A stretch of DNA of 64,000 bases from Parus major (taxonomy: Eukaryota; Chordata; Aves; Passeriformes; Paridae): NCBI RefSeq assembly GCF_001522545.3, contig NC_031797.1, forward strand, positions 791,507-855,506. The letters are read 5' to 3'. Made by a program: the position numbers and the translations under genes. Below, piece after piece: positions 10,811-22,720 of this stretch. The stretch's first letter is position 1. Every line of letters begins with the position of its first letter. The notes beneath the pieces were generated by a model that saw only the letters and a list, made by a program, of their open reading frames with translations, did not search any database and was not told where the DNA came from.

Positions 10811-13800
10811 CCCATGTTACCATAGTTCAAAGTAGCCATGCCAATTCACTTGGATCCAAACTCTCTAGTGACTTCTCCTGTCTGTAACACTGTGCGGGGC
10901 AGCACACAGTTCCTGGTGACAGTGATGTGGATTCCTCAGCTCTCCCTGAAGTCAGGATGGGTTGCACCTTCACCTTGTGCTGCACTGCTGCACCACTCCT
11001 CCCTCTGTGCTTGGAGTCCACACTTCATCCAACCGGCCGCCGCCTGCTCCAGACCAGTGGGAACTGGGCACCTCCAAAGCCTGGCCACGTTGGAGGGCGA
11101 GTTCCCCACTCTGCCCAGCCCACGTGGGGCTTGTCCAGACCCTGCATCCTCCTGGAGCCACTCAGCCCTTCACGTGCTCATGGCTGTACCCTGGGGTCAC
11201 GGACGCTGGGTTCACACTGTCCCCTCTGCCCCTCAGGGCAGGCAGGGAGACAAGGGAGACAAGGGTACATCCACACACTGGAGGCAGGAAGGGGAGCCTG
11301 GCTCCACCGCAGAATTGTGCCAGCACTGCTGTGCTCATGGACTCTTGGACAGAAAGCTGGGTGACTGGGGTGTTGCCTGGGGTCACATCTGCTGGTGGAA
11401 ATCCCTGCTGCGGGTGTCTTAGAGGGTTTGCTTTACAAGAGCTGTGAGCTATAGGTGAGAGAATTTGATGTCACGGGGTAGTGTTCAGGTTCATCCATCA
11501 GCAGTATACGTATCATAGCATAGTCTGGAATCCAGCAATCCCAGCCTCATCTCCCAGAGAGAAAACAGGAAATCCTTTAGAACAGAGGGAGACAGGTCTT
11601 GTTCGTGTGCTTTATGAACCTCACTTGAGAAAGAGGGTTGAAATCTCTATTCCCTTTACAACTGTCCTTGGGATTCCATGTAGAGCGATGAGGAAGCGGG
11701 ACCCTGCTCTCAGACCTCAGTCCCCACAATTTGTCTTCACAGCAGCACTCAGGAGCAGTTATGTTGGGTCCCAGAAGGTAGCGGGGCTGATGGGAAGCTC
11801 TTCCTTCTGTACTGTACTGAATTTAGTGAGAATCTTCAGGAATTGATGGTTTTTTCTTGCCCAGAATACAGGACCTGGACTTCCCTTCCCTGCCTGTAGA
11901 TGCAGAAGGCTGTGAGTTTTGCTTCTTGGGAGCACAAGTCTGAAGATTGTGCAAGTTGCTGCTGTTCATGTATCTGTGTATTTACCAAATAGTCTATCAA
12001 AAGTCTCTCAAAAAACTTTACCCTGTTGCTGCTTGGCAGCTTGTTTTCCCAGCTGCAGCTCCTGCCCCATCCCACCTTCCTGTGCCAGCCGGGGGGCTCT
12101 GCAGGCTGGGGGGGCTCAGGGGTTCGTGAAGGGGAATGGGAACCGTGCAATACCTACAGCCTCATCTGCCTTTGGGTTCAAGGCAAGTGACTTCAAAAAG
12201 CTAAAATTCAGCCTCTTTTTCCTCCAGCAGTGTGTGTGGAACAGCTAGAGGGAGACACATCCCTACTGCAGTTGCTGCTGTTGGGTGCTGTGCTGGAGGA
12301 GGGGGCTCTAGGGGGAAACTGGGGTGGGCTTGAGCTGTTCTGACCCAGGCCCCTGCCCTGGGACCACCTCAGTCAAGGGCTGGAGGGTTTGGCCTCATCA
12401 GGACTTTCCAGCCACCTGAAGTCAAGCATCTTTTTTGAGATGGTTTAAGCATCATTGATGGAGATTTAATTCTTTCCCCTCGTTTCTAGGGGGTCTCTAA
12501 AGCTGCTTGGCCTCTGTACCCAGAGTGTCCCAGAGAATGAGCTTTGTGAGCTGGAGCTCTGCTTGGGTCCTGAGAGAGGGGAGTGAACCCAGAGCTCCTG
12601 CAGCACATTCATTCAAAGAACTGTCTTCCCCTTTTGAGATGATCATTGTGCAGTTCTATAATGCTGGACAGGGTGGGGTGGTCCTGTAAGAGGGCAAGCA
12701 AAGGCTTAGAACAGCTCTGTCAAGGGGACAAGGAGGAACCTTCCTGTAGGCAGATGTTGATCTGAAATAGTTACTGCCCCTGTTCAGGCTGGCACAGTCC
12801 CTGCCATGTCACCTCCTGTCCCAGCAGTTCAGTGCTGGGGAACTGTTTGGCCTCTGATTCCCACAGAGGCTGAAAGGGCCTTGGCTTTTAGCACTCATTC
12901 TTGACCCCCTCTGCACTCCGCTGCAGGGGAGCAGCAGAAGCTCTGGAGCATGTCACAGGCACCACCAGTGCTGCTTGGGCAGGAACAGCACTTGACCATG
13001 GGAAGAGTGTCCTTGGTCTGAGTGTTCCTTCAGCTGCACTTCAGCTCATTCTCAAGTTGCTGTTCTCTGCGGGGCTCTCTTGAGTGACCCAGCAGGTGCT
13101 GTCCAGGCAATCCATCATTAAAGAAGGCACCACAAGTCTTGTACTCTGAGGACAGCCCCTTCCCATATAGGGAACACTGCTGTCCTTCATCCCCCGCTGT
13201 CCCAGCTGAGATCTCAGACTCTTTGGGACATGCCCTGACCACTGCCTGGTGCTGGGGCTGCAGGTAAACTCCCTGCTAGGTAAGAGGCTGGCAGGAGAAA
13301 ATGGGCATCTCTGTCCCTGTATGAGCTTGCAGTCAGGCTTCTCTAAAGGCTCTGGGGCAAACCCAGGAGCTCATAGAGAGATCCTCAACACGCGCAGAGG
13401 GAACGCAGCTTTGGGCTGCCACTGCCTGTCCGGCCACATGTGCTGGAATTGCACTTTGGGGAGTTTTTTAGTGAAGCCAGAGCACTCTTAGGTCTTGGTC
13501 CAAGACACACAGAGGCGTTTGCAGGGCTCCATTGCCCCCCACATTCCCCTTCTCATTTCCAGCCACTGCTCCAGCGCTTCCCGAATGCACAAGGAGAAAG
13601 CCAGGGCTGAGGTGTCTTGGGTCATGTCTGAGGGGTTTTTTCTGTCCATGTCTGTCCTGGTGGCTGTCCCTGTCCCCACGCGTGTCCCGGTGGATGTCCC
13701 CGTGGATGTCGCTGTTCCCATACATGTCCGTGTCCGCGCTGCGCGTGAACCGTGTGCCGAATGTACGGCGGAGGGGGAGCGGGCGCTGCGGCCGGACGGG

Positions 13801-14163
13801 GAGGCCGATGTTGGGGTGTTACCCCGTCTCTGTTCCGGGGACTCGAAGCGTGAGCGCTTTTTGTTTTCTTTCTCGGTTCTGAGGGTTTTCCCCCTCCTTC
13901 TCCGGGGAGCCCCTTTTCCAGAGATCTGTACCCCGCTCTGATAAAGCGTTCTGCAGTCTGTGCTGTGCTCTCCAGGGTGTCCGCCTCCTCTGTGGGCGCC
14001 GCGGGCGCGGATCGGGACTGGCGGGAGGGGCTGCGCTCCGCCCCACACGGGGCTGCCCCGCTACCCGCCTGTCTGCGCTGGGGCGGGGCGGGCGCAGGCG
14101 GACGGCGGGGCAGCCTGGTGCGCGGAGCCGCTGCGAGGCCCCGGGGCGGAGCCGCCGCCGCTC
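10811..14163. other. Intergenic interval between PIP5K1C and CACTIN
   Basis: No convincing coding exon. It may hold the distal PIP5K1C 3' UTR (ATTAAA at 13117-13122). From about 13640 to 13735 there is a degenerate repeat of roughly 12 nt built on GTCC-CGTGGAT. From about 13740 the base composition turns CpG-rich and runs into the CACTIN promoter and first exon. Confidence 0.6.
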
Positions 14164-15000
14164 ATGGGTTCCGGGTCGCGCAGCCCGGCCCGGGGCGGCC
14201 GCTCGGAGCGGGAAAGGAACCGGGACCGGGAAAAGGAAAGGGATCGGGATCGGGGACGCTCGCGGTCCGGGAGCCGCGGGCGGCGGCACCGCAGCCGGAG
14301 TAAGAGCCGGAGTCGGGGCCGACGCCGGGAGCCGAGCTCGGGGTGAGTGGGCGCCTGGGCCGGAGCGGCCGCGCGGTGTCTGTGGGGGAGCGGGCCCGGG
14401 GGAGCGGAGCTGCTGTGCCTGGGCCCACGCGGCCCGAACCGCTGTCCCCACCGCGGGCCCGGCGGGGGACGGGAGGGAGTGCAGGTCCCGCCGGCGTCGG
14501 GTAGGGCCGAGGACTGGAGGCGGGCGGGCGGTCTCAAGGCAAACACCGGCCTGGGGTGATCGGGGGTGGGGGGTGCAGGTACCCATCGCTGTCTCGGCGC
14601 TGCCGGTGGCGCCGGTGCTGGACCGGCCTCACCTGCGGCGGAAAGACGCTCCGTGCCCGGCACGGCCGTAGTCTCCTCCCGCTGAAGTCCGGCTGTGCCC
14701 CCCCCAGCTCGGACTTCGGCGATGAGAGACAGAAATGGAAAAAGAAGAAAAGGAGCAGCAGCCGGGACCGGCACCATAAGGACCGGAGGAAACAGCGCTC
14801 ACGGTCCCGGGGCCGCTCCTCCGACTCCAGCCCGGAGCGCGGGCGGGACAGGGCAGCGCGGAGCCGGGAGCGGCGCCGCAGGAGGGATGGATCCAAGTCC
14901 TCCGTGTCTTCCGTCAGCTCCCCCTCCCCGCCACGGCCCCGGGGCCGAGAGGAGCCGGGGCAGCAGCTGAGCCTGCAGGAGCGGCTGAGGCTGAGGGAGG
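13740..15000 (+). promoter_or_regulatory. CACTIN: CpG island at the CACTIN 5' end
   Basis: Dense CpG and GC-box-like GGGGCGGGGCGGGCG around 14080-14095, just upstream of the CACTIN start codon at 14164. No TATA box stands out, as expected for a housekeeping promoter. The island covers exon 1 and most of intron 1. Confidence 0.7.
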
Positions 15001-18000
15001 AGAAGAAGAAACAGGCGGCTCTGCTAAAGGCCCTGGAGACACCCGAGGAGAAGCGAGCACGGAGGTTGGCCAAGAAGGAGGCCAAGGAGAGAAAGAAGCG
15101 GGAAAAGATGGGCTGGGGTGAGGAGTATATGGGTTACACCAACACTGACAATCCCTTCGGGGACAACAATCTGCTGGGCACATTCATCTGGAGCAAGGTG
15201 AGCTCTGCACTGTCCCTGCAGCCAAAGGGAACATGCAGGGGCAGTCAGTGGCATCTGTGCCTGAGATGGGCTCTGTATCCAGGGCAGTGAGATAAGATTG
15301 AGGGCAGGAGAGGATCTTGGAGCTGCTGGGAGAGCACCAGCTGACTGCTGGGCAGCATTTACTGGGTCAGGGACATGGAGATGGTAAAGGGAGTGCAGCA
15401 TTTCTGCTACAGTAGTGACAGAGAACTGGGAACATTCAGGTTAGAGAGAAGAGAAGGCTCTCTGGAGAAGAGGAGGCTCTGGGTAGACCTTAGAGCTCCT
15501 TCCAGTGACTACAAAGGCTTTCAGGAGAGCTGGAGAGGAAATGGACAAGGACCTGGAGTGGCAAGACAAGGGGAAGGGCTTCCCACTGCCAGAGGGCAGG
15601 GTTAGATGAGATATTGGAAAGGAATTGTTGGCTGGGAGGGAGGGGAGGCCCTGGCACAGGGTGCCCAGAGCAGCTGGGGCTGCCCCTGGATCCCTGGAAG
15701 TGTCCAAGGCCAAGTTGGGTGGGGCTTGGAGCACCCTGGTCTAGTAGAAGGTGTCCCTGGCCATGACAGGAAGTAGAACAAGATGATCTTTAAGGTCAGG
15801 TACTGTTGTTGTAACAGATATTCCATGATACTGCTGTGCTGACACCTCACCAGGCCAAATGGGCTATGTGGGCTGGGCCTGGGTTTGCTGAGGGGCTTCA
15901 GGAGCAGCGTTTGAGTGATTTAGGGACCTTCAACAGCATCAGACCTTACTGGAGCAGCAGAAATGGGTGAATGGAATAGCATTTGCTGGCCAGTGAGGGG
16001 CTGTGGAGGTCCTTGGGTTCCACAGCTTCCCTTGGCTGTTCTGTTAAAGGCACTGGAAAAGAAAGGGATCAGCCATCTGGACGAGAAGGATCTGAAGGAG
16101 AGGAACAAGCGAATCCAGGAGGACAATCGCCTGGAGCTGCAGAAGGTGGGCTTAGATATACTTTCCATGTCACTGCCTGACAGAGAGCCCTGTTTACAGC
16201 CTGGTTCTCTCCATCTCTCACTGGGAAGTCCCCATGTTCTTCTCTGGGGTGTGTCCAGTCTGTAGGATTGTGGGGGTTATAGAACCCTGGTTTCTGCTAT
16301 TCCAGGATGAGAAACCTCTTCCCTTGGGGTTGAGCCCAAGGAGCTCAGTAGGTGCTGAGGAGGACAATTCCAGGTCACTACACTGAGGCACTCAGTTGTG
16401 CCTGTGTCCCCTGTCTCCCATAGGGCTGGCAGTGAGCCCAAGCAACCTGGCCCTGCTGTCTCCCCACTCTCCAGGAGCTTGGGCTGATGGCAGGAGCCAA
16501 GACAACTCAGGAACAGGTCATGTTATGGTTGTGTCCTCAAGCAGGTGTCTGGTGTCTGCACATTGGCCCATCCACAGTGGCCTCACAGCTCTTTCACTCT
16601 GGGCAGGTGAAGCAGCTGCGTCTGGAGCGGGAACGGGAAAAAGCCATGCGGGAGCAGGAGCTGGAGATGCTGCAGCGGGAGAAAGAGGCAGAACACTTCA
16701 AAACCTGGGAGGAGCAGGAGGACAACTTTCACTTGCAACAGGCCAAGCTGCGGTAGGTGTGCACCTGCTCAGAGCTGGGCCTGGCAGGGAGCAGAGGATG
16801 GCACTGCTCAGTGTCCCCCACTGTTCCTCTCACTTCACCAGGTCTAAGATCCGGATTCGGGATGGGAGGGCGAAACCCATTGATCTTCTGGCCAAGTACA
16901 TCAGCGCAGAGGATGATGACCTGGCCGTGGAGATGCATGAGCCCTACACCTTCCTAAATGGCTTGACTGTCTCTGACATGGAGGACCTGGTGGAGGACAT
17001 CCAGGTGCCTGCTCTACTGGCCCTCTGCCTGGGTTCAGGGCTTCTGTATCAGCTCTGCTTTCCTGCCCATGGTGTGGAGCAGGTGCCTGATGTGTCTCCT
17101 GCCTGCAGGTATACATGGAACTGGAGCAAGGGAAGAACGTGGACTTCTGGAGGGACATGACCATCATCACGGAGGATGAGATAGCCAAGCTTCGCAAGCT
17201 GGAGGCTTCTGGGAAAGGAGGACCAGGTGAGCAGGAGAACAGAGCCTGGTGTGGGTGTCGGGGATTGTGAATGGTGGGTCATGCAGGACACAGGTTCTGC
17301 CATGTGTGCTCAGGCTCAGAGGGGCTGTCTTGGATCTGCTGGATGGAGGCTGTGGCTATGGCAGCTGTCCCCGGCTGGGGTCTGGCCTCCTGCTGTCAGC
17401 AGAACTGGGATGAGTGCAGCTGAGTGCCTGAAGACTGACCAGCTGCCCTCACCTGTCCAGGGGAGCGTCGGGATGGTGTCAACGCCTCGGTCAGCTCAGA
17501 TGTGCAGTCCGTGTTCAAGGGGAAGACATACAACCAGCTGCAAGCTCTGTACCAGGGTATTGAGAGCAAGATCCGGGCAGGAGGGCCCAACCTGGACATC
17601 GGGTACTGGGAGAGTCTTCTGCAGCAGCTGAAGGCTTACATGGCTCGGGCCAGGTGAGACCAGAGAGTGGGGTAGCGCAGACCTGCCATGGGCAGAGCTG
17701 GGGAGGCATAAACCTAGTTGGTGGAGGGAATGGGGGAGGATGTTCTGCATTCTCTGAGATGGCTGATTTCCAAGAGGGGAGCAGAGCAGGACACCTAGTC
17801 CCTTCTGCAGTGGTGATGTTTAGTGAGGTCTCCAAGAGGGAACTGGACTGGGGCTTATTTAGCCCAAAGCCACCCAAGTCCAGCAGGTTTCTGCTCATGG
17901 AGGTGGGTGTCACAGCTTTGGGCAGTGGGAGTGAGGTGGACGTGCTGGGTGGGACCCAACGGCTCCTCTCCTCTCTCAGGTTGCGGGAGCGGCACCAGGA

Positions 18001-19467
18001 CGTGCTGCGTCAGAAGCTGTACAAGCTGAAGCAGGAGCAGGGTGTGGAGAGTGAACCACTCTTCCCCATCATCAAGCAGGAGCCAGCTTCCCCCAGTGAC
18101 AGGTGAGCAAACACCCGGGCCTGTCCCTGGGCACAAAGACAGTCTTGAGCTCTCACCCTTCCCAAGGCAGAGCTCAGGAGAGCAGCGAACAAGAGTACCA
18201 TCTCCATCCCAGTCCTCTCTTCTCCCTTCCATGCAGGCTGGATCCCGAGGAGAGCCTTGAGGCACAGCCAGGGCCCTCCTCAGAGCCAGAGGCAGAGCAG
18301 GATGCAGAGGCCAAGGGAGATGCAGAGGGGGAGGCTGTGCTGATGGAGGAGGATCTGATCCAGCAGAGCCTGGATGACTACGACGCGGGCAAGTACAGCC
18401 CCCGGCTGTTGGGCCCCAATGAGTTGCCCTTCGATGCCCACGTTCTGGAGGCCGAGGAGGACACGCACCGGCTGCTGCTCCTGCGCCAGCAGCTCCAGGT
18501 GACAGGTGAGCCCCGGGCAGGCCCTGTGCCCACCAGCTTTGCAGCCTGCCCGGCCTGGAGGGTGTGCAGTGGTTCAGGATGCAGGGCTGGAGGAAGACAC
18601 TGCCCTCAGGAAAGGGTAAGAGCTGGATCTGGGGCAGGCACCCAGAGCTGACCTGAGCAGTGCCCCTAGAGCAAAGGGCACTGTGGTCTGGGCAGGAGCA
18701 GGTAGAAGATCATGCTCAGGCTGATGGTGTGCCCTGGGGGACCTGCCTCAGCACCACCAAGGTGTTTGGCTGCAGACAGGCAGGAGGGGTGTTTTGGTTG
18801 AGTCTTCTAGCACAACTCGGTCCAGTGCCACTCAGAGTCAGCGGGGCAGCCTGTGCATTCCCGTGTCCAGTTCTGCATCACAGCAGCTCCTTCTCTCTGC
18901 ATGCCTTGGAGCAGTGTTGCATGGCCCAGGCCTGGCTGGCACTGCAGAACCTGATGTCACCTCTCCTCCCCTATAGGTGATGCTTCCGAGAGCACCGATG
19001 ACATCTTCTTCCGTAAGGCCAAGGAGGGCATGGGCGCGGACGAGGCGCAGTTCAGCGTGGAGATGCCGCTCACAGGCAAGGCCTATCTGTGGGCTGACAA
19101 GTACCGGCCACGCAAGCCCCGCTTCTTCAACCGTGTGCACACAGGCTTTGAGTGGAACAAGTACAACCAGACCCACTATGACTTTGACAACCCCCCCCCC
19201 AAGATCGTGCAGGGCTATAAGTTCAACATCTTCTACCCTGATCTCATTGACAAGCGCTCGACGCCCGAGTACTTCCTGGAAGCCTGCCAGGACAACAAGG
19301 ACTTCGCCATCCTGCGCTTCCATGCCGGGCCACCCTATGAGGACATCGCCTTCAAGATCGTCAACAGGGAGTGGGAGTATTCCCACCGGCATGGCTTCCG
19401 CTGCCAGTTTGCCAATGGCATCTTCCAGCTCTGGTTCCACTTCAAGCGTTACCGTTACCGCCGGTGA
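14164..19467 (+). CDS. CACTIN: CACTIN, spliceosome-associated protein
   Basis: Complete ten-exon gene of 755 residues (I recall about 758 in human). Exons: 14164-14342, 14708-15197, 16050-16145, 16607-16752, 16842-17004, 17109-17226, 17461-17653, 17980-18102, 18237-18505, 18977-19467; every phase joins. Cactin is a nuclear splicing factor, first known as a Cactus/IkB partner. The N-terminus (about residues 1-150) is Arg/Ser-rich. A charged coiled-coil middle follows (LQERLRLREEKKKQ, KREKMGWGEEYMGYTNTDNP). An acidic stretch EAVLMEEDLIQQSLDDYDAG leads to the highly conserved C-terminal cactin domain (FSVEMPLTGKAYLWADKYRP through GIFQLWFHFKRYRYRR, stop at 19465). An in-frame upstream ATG at about 13960 is less likely because the sequence between does not look like Cactin and lies in the CpG-rich 5' flank. 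Confidence 0.97.
15410..15833 (+). mobile_element. CR1 LINE fragment in CACTIN intron 2
   Basis: Sense-oriented CR1 tail of about 420 bp. It contains AGAAGAGGAGGCTCTGGG, GGAAAGGAATTGTTGGCTGG, the TGGCACAGGGTGCCCAGAGC block and AGATGATCTTTAAGGTC, ending near a CCATGATACTG terminus. Confidence 0.9.
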
Positions 19468-19635
19468 GGGGCTGCTCAGCGCCTTCAGACCCCGTCAGGG
19501 GTGGGCAGGGGTCTCATCCCACAGCACAGACACTGTTCCATGGATGTCCCCAAGGCCTGGCCCAGCACTGGGCATGTTCCTGAGGCTTTTCTCTGTCCTT
19601 GCATTTATCATGAAGGACCCTGAGACTTTGGTATA

Positions 19636-19641
19636 AATAAA
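19636..19641 (+). terminator. CACTIN: CACTIN polyadenylation signal AATAAA
   Basis: Canonical hexamer 169 nt after the stop codon, followed by a T-rich GGGTTGTTTTAG element. This gives a short 3' UTR of about 190 nt. Confidence 0.85.
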
Positions 19642-22492
19642 AAAGGGTTGTTTTAGCCATGAGATCCTGGGCATGGTCACCCCTACTGCTCCTGTGCGAC
19701 ATCACCAGCCAGTTCCACTCTGGGAACTCTCCTGGGGACTGGATAATGCTTGGGCTGGGGTGTCCTCACCCCTGTGTCTCTGGGGTCTGTTAGCCCATCC
19801 CCACAGCATCAGCCCCTGTGCTCCCTGCCCCACTCCAGCCCCCTCCCAATCCCAGCACCTCCCCTTACCAGTGCCAGACCAGTCCAGCTGCTGCTCCCCA
19901 GCTGGAGTCACAGGGCCCTTGACTTCACCAGCCCAGCGCTGCCCTGTGTCCTGCTTCATAAAGGGGCCCTTCACCCTCTCCCGGGCCTCATTCCTGGCAT
20001 GTCCTCCCCTGGGATCTGGCCTCCCCAGCCTGGGAGCACCGCCACATCTCTCAGTCCTGGCTGTGGCATGGGAGGCTTTAGCGCTGCCAGGCGCCTGCTC
20101 TGGTGGAGCAGAAGAGAGAAATGCTGGTTGGGATATTTCCTTACAGGGGAAAATCCGGATTCCAGAGCCTGCAGTCCCTCCCACACCATGCCTGTGAGGC
20201 TCTCCCTGCCCTGGGCAAAAAGCAGCTGCACTCCCCAGTATCCCGTTGAGCTGGGCGTTCCTGAGGGCCTTTAGTGATGTTCAGAGAGGTTTTTGGGCAC
20301 CCTAGGGGCACTTCAGGGTTGAGCTGAGACTCACTGGTGTTGGTCCCATGAGATAATGACCATGGGCACAGCTACACTCCTCTGGGCTCACCCAATGTGG
20401 CTCTATCCCCACAAGCCCCCAACCCCTGAGGTATGCTGCTCAGGCAGGCAGGATGGGGTGCTGATGAGTAGTGCCCAGGGGTGCAGGAAATCTTTGCCCT
20501 GGCTTCACTGTGAGGCCATTTCCTACCTGCATCTACCCTCTCCCCAGTACAGGTCCATGGTGCAGGGACTTACAGGGCTGCCCAGGTCCCCCAGCACTAG
20601 GGTAGAGCCAGCCCTGCTGTGCTGGGGCCTCCAAGGCCTTGGGGGCTGCCTGATGGCTGAGGGAAGTTGCCTCGTCCTGCTGCTGGCTCTGCTGGCAGGA
20701 CACAGCCCCAGAGCCATCGTGGGAGCTGGTGCTCAGGAGGCTCCCATGCCTGCCCTGGCCACCCACACTTGCGCTTGGCCTGCCTCCAGATGGGGGTGGG
20801 GGACCCCAAGTGCTTTGGTCCTGCACATGGGTACCCCCTCCCCATCCTGCCAGACATCCCCAGGGCCAGCAGCTGCACCGGACATATTCCCTGGCCTCTC
20901 CTTCCTGTGAGTTATTTCCAGCTGCTGCCTGTGCAGGGGGGCTTCGGGGCTCAGCGCAGGAAGTGAGTGAAGGCCTGGCCAGGGAGGAGGAAATGGGAAA
21001 AAAACCCAAACCCCAAAGCTGGTGTTTGGTGGCCACCCTGCGCAGCTGCCAGGCAGAGCCTCCCTCCCCATAGCCCATCCCTTTCCTTCCTGGGCATACA
21101 GAGATGTGGGGGAATTCCCCCCAAAACGTCCCACTGTATCTCTAGCCGGAACAGCAAGAGCTTGTCCTGTTCCAAGCACTGCATTTCCCTGCACGTCTGA
21201 CTCCAGGCCCTGGATGGGGTCACTGAACAGGCACAGGAGCCTGAGCCCCGAGAGCTGCTGCAGCCTCTGGGTATGTGCCAGGGCCAGATCAGGGACTGGA
21301 TCCGTCTGAAGCCCCTAACACCTTTACCCTGATCTGGCTGCTCTCACTGCCCCTAACCCACATCTCCCCTACGTTTTGGGGGAAGCTGCAGGTGTAGCCC
21401 TGAGCTGTGCAGGGGGAAACGACTGTTTAATACCCGGGCGGGGCAGTCGGTGGAGCTGGCCCGTGTCCCATCATCCGTGAGCGCAGCTGCTCCCGGACAC
21501 ACCCGGCCCCACCCGGGACAGCAGCGGCTGCCGAGCCCCGCGCGTTTCGCTGGCGGTGGGGCCACTCGTGCTCCCCGCACACAGAGCCGCAATCCACTGC
21601 TGCGGGCTGGCCCTGCCTTCCGCCCGGGCTTTCTCTTTGCTCCAAGCCAAGGGATAGCGGGATGATGGGCTTTGTAGCCCCCTCACTGCCTAGCAGCCAA
21701 TGCCAGGAAAACCTGCCTGGCCATCAAGCTGAGCGCCGAGCCGCTGTACCCCTTGCCTTGACGGGATGTCCCCGCGTCCCCCGTGGGCTCAGGTGCTCCC
21801 AGCTCTTCGGAGCTGAGGAAGACGCCGCGGCCAGAGCCGAGCTCTGCCCTCCTCGGCGGAGCACGAGGAGAAGCAACGGAGGCTATCGCGTCCTGAGACC
21901 GTGGGAGGGAACAGTGCCTGGGGACGTGCCACCCCAGCTGGTCTCGGGTTTGGACAGCGCAGCGACATCCTTAGCTGGGAGCTGTCGGGCCGGGAAAACC
22001 CCCGGGAGCGAATCCCTCCCCAGGGCAGGGACGGCCGGGGACCCTGGCCCTCGGCCACACCAGCGCCCGGAGCCGCAGCTTCCTCTCCCTTCTCGGGTCC
22101 CGGGGTCGCTGCGGGGCTCGGCGGGGACGCCCCCTCTGTTGGACCCCACCGCGGTGCGGGTCCCGCTGGAGGGGCGGCACGGCCGGACCCCCTGCCCCAA
22201 GCGCCCGGGCAGGGACTCACTGGAGTAAACAAGTGAGTAACGGGGCGGGAACCCAGCCCCGACACGGACCCAGCCGCGGGTGTCTCCGCCGGGAAGGCTT
22301 TGGGCGCCGGCACCGGGGGGGGCTGGACCGCAGAGACTCTGCCGGCTCCCCGGGGCGGTTCCCGGGCCAGGGGCGATGGGGCCGGGGGGCGACCCCCGCC
22401 TGGAGGCCCGTCCCGTGCAGGGAAGGAGCGGAGAAGGACGGGGCCGGGTCTGGGGGGCGTAGCGAGCCCGACGCTTCCCCCGCCCCGCCGCG

Positions 22493-22720
22493 GAGCTGAG
22501 CTGAGCTGAGCCGAGCCGGGCCGGGCTGAGCCGAGCCGGGCTGAGCCGAGCCGGACTGAGCCGAGCCGGACTGAGCCGAGCCGGACTGAGCCGAGCCGGG
22601 CTGAGCCGNNNNNNNNNNNNNNNNNNNNNNNNNNNNNNNNNNNNNNNNNNNNGAGCCGAGCCGAGCCGAGCCGAGCCGAGCCGGACCGAGCCGAGCCGGA
22701 CTGAGCCGAGCCGAGCCGGG
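22493..22720 (+). repeat. GAGCC/GAGCT-type tandem array with internal gap
   Basis: Pentamer-based array (GAGCT, GAGCC, GGGCC, GGACT variants) arranged in higher-order 10-15 nt blocks such as CTGAGCCGAGCCGGA. The assembly is interrupted by unknown bases inside the array, so the true copy number is not known. The G-rich strand is the plus strand. Long minus-strand frames across it (SVRLGSVRLGS type) are artefacts of the period. Confidence 0.95.
22609..22652. other. Assembly gap (44 N)
   Basis: Run of unknown bases within the GAGCC array. Array length and any interruptions in it are undetermined. Confidence 0.99.

Noticed and set aside
13960..14163. N-terminal extension of CACTIN from an upstream in-frame ATG
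   Set aside because: The extra residues (CSPGCPPPLWAP and on) do not resemble known Cactin N-termini, and the region looks like promoter/5' UTR. The start at 14164 gives the expected length.
13488..14777. Arg/Pro-rich minus-strand frames opposite CACTIN exon 1
   Set aside because: Shadow of the Arg/Ser-coding CACTIN exons and the CpG island. No independent start, splice or domain evidence.
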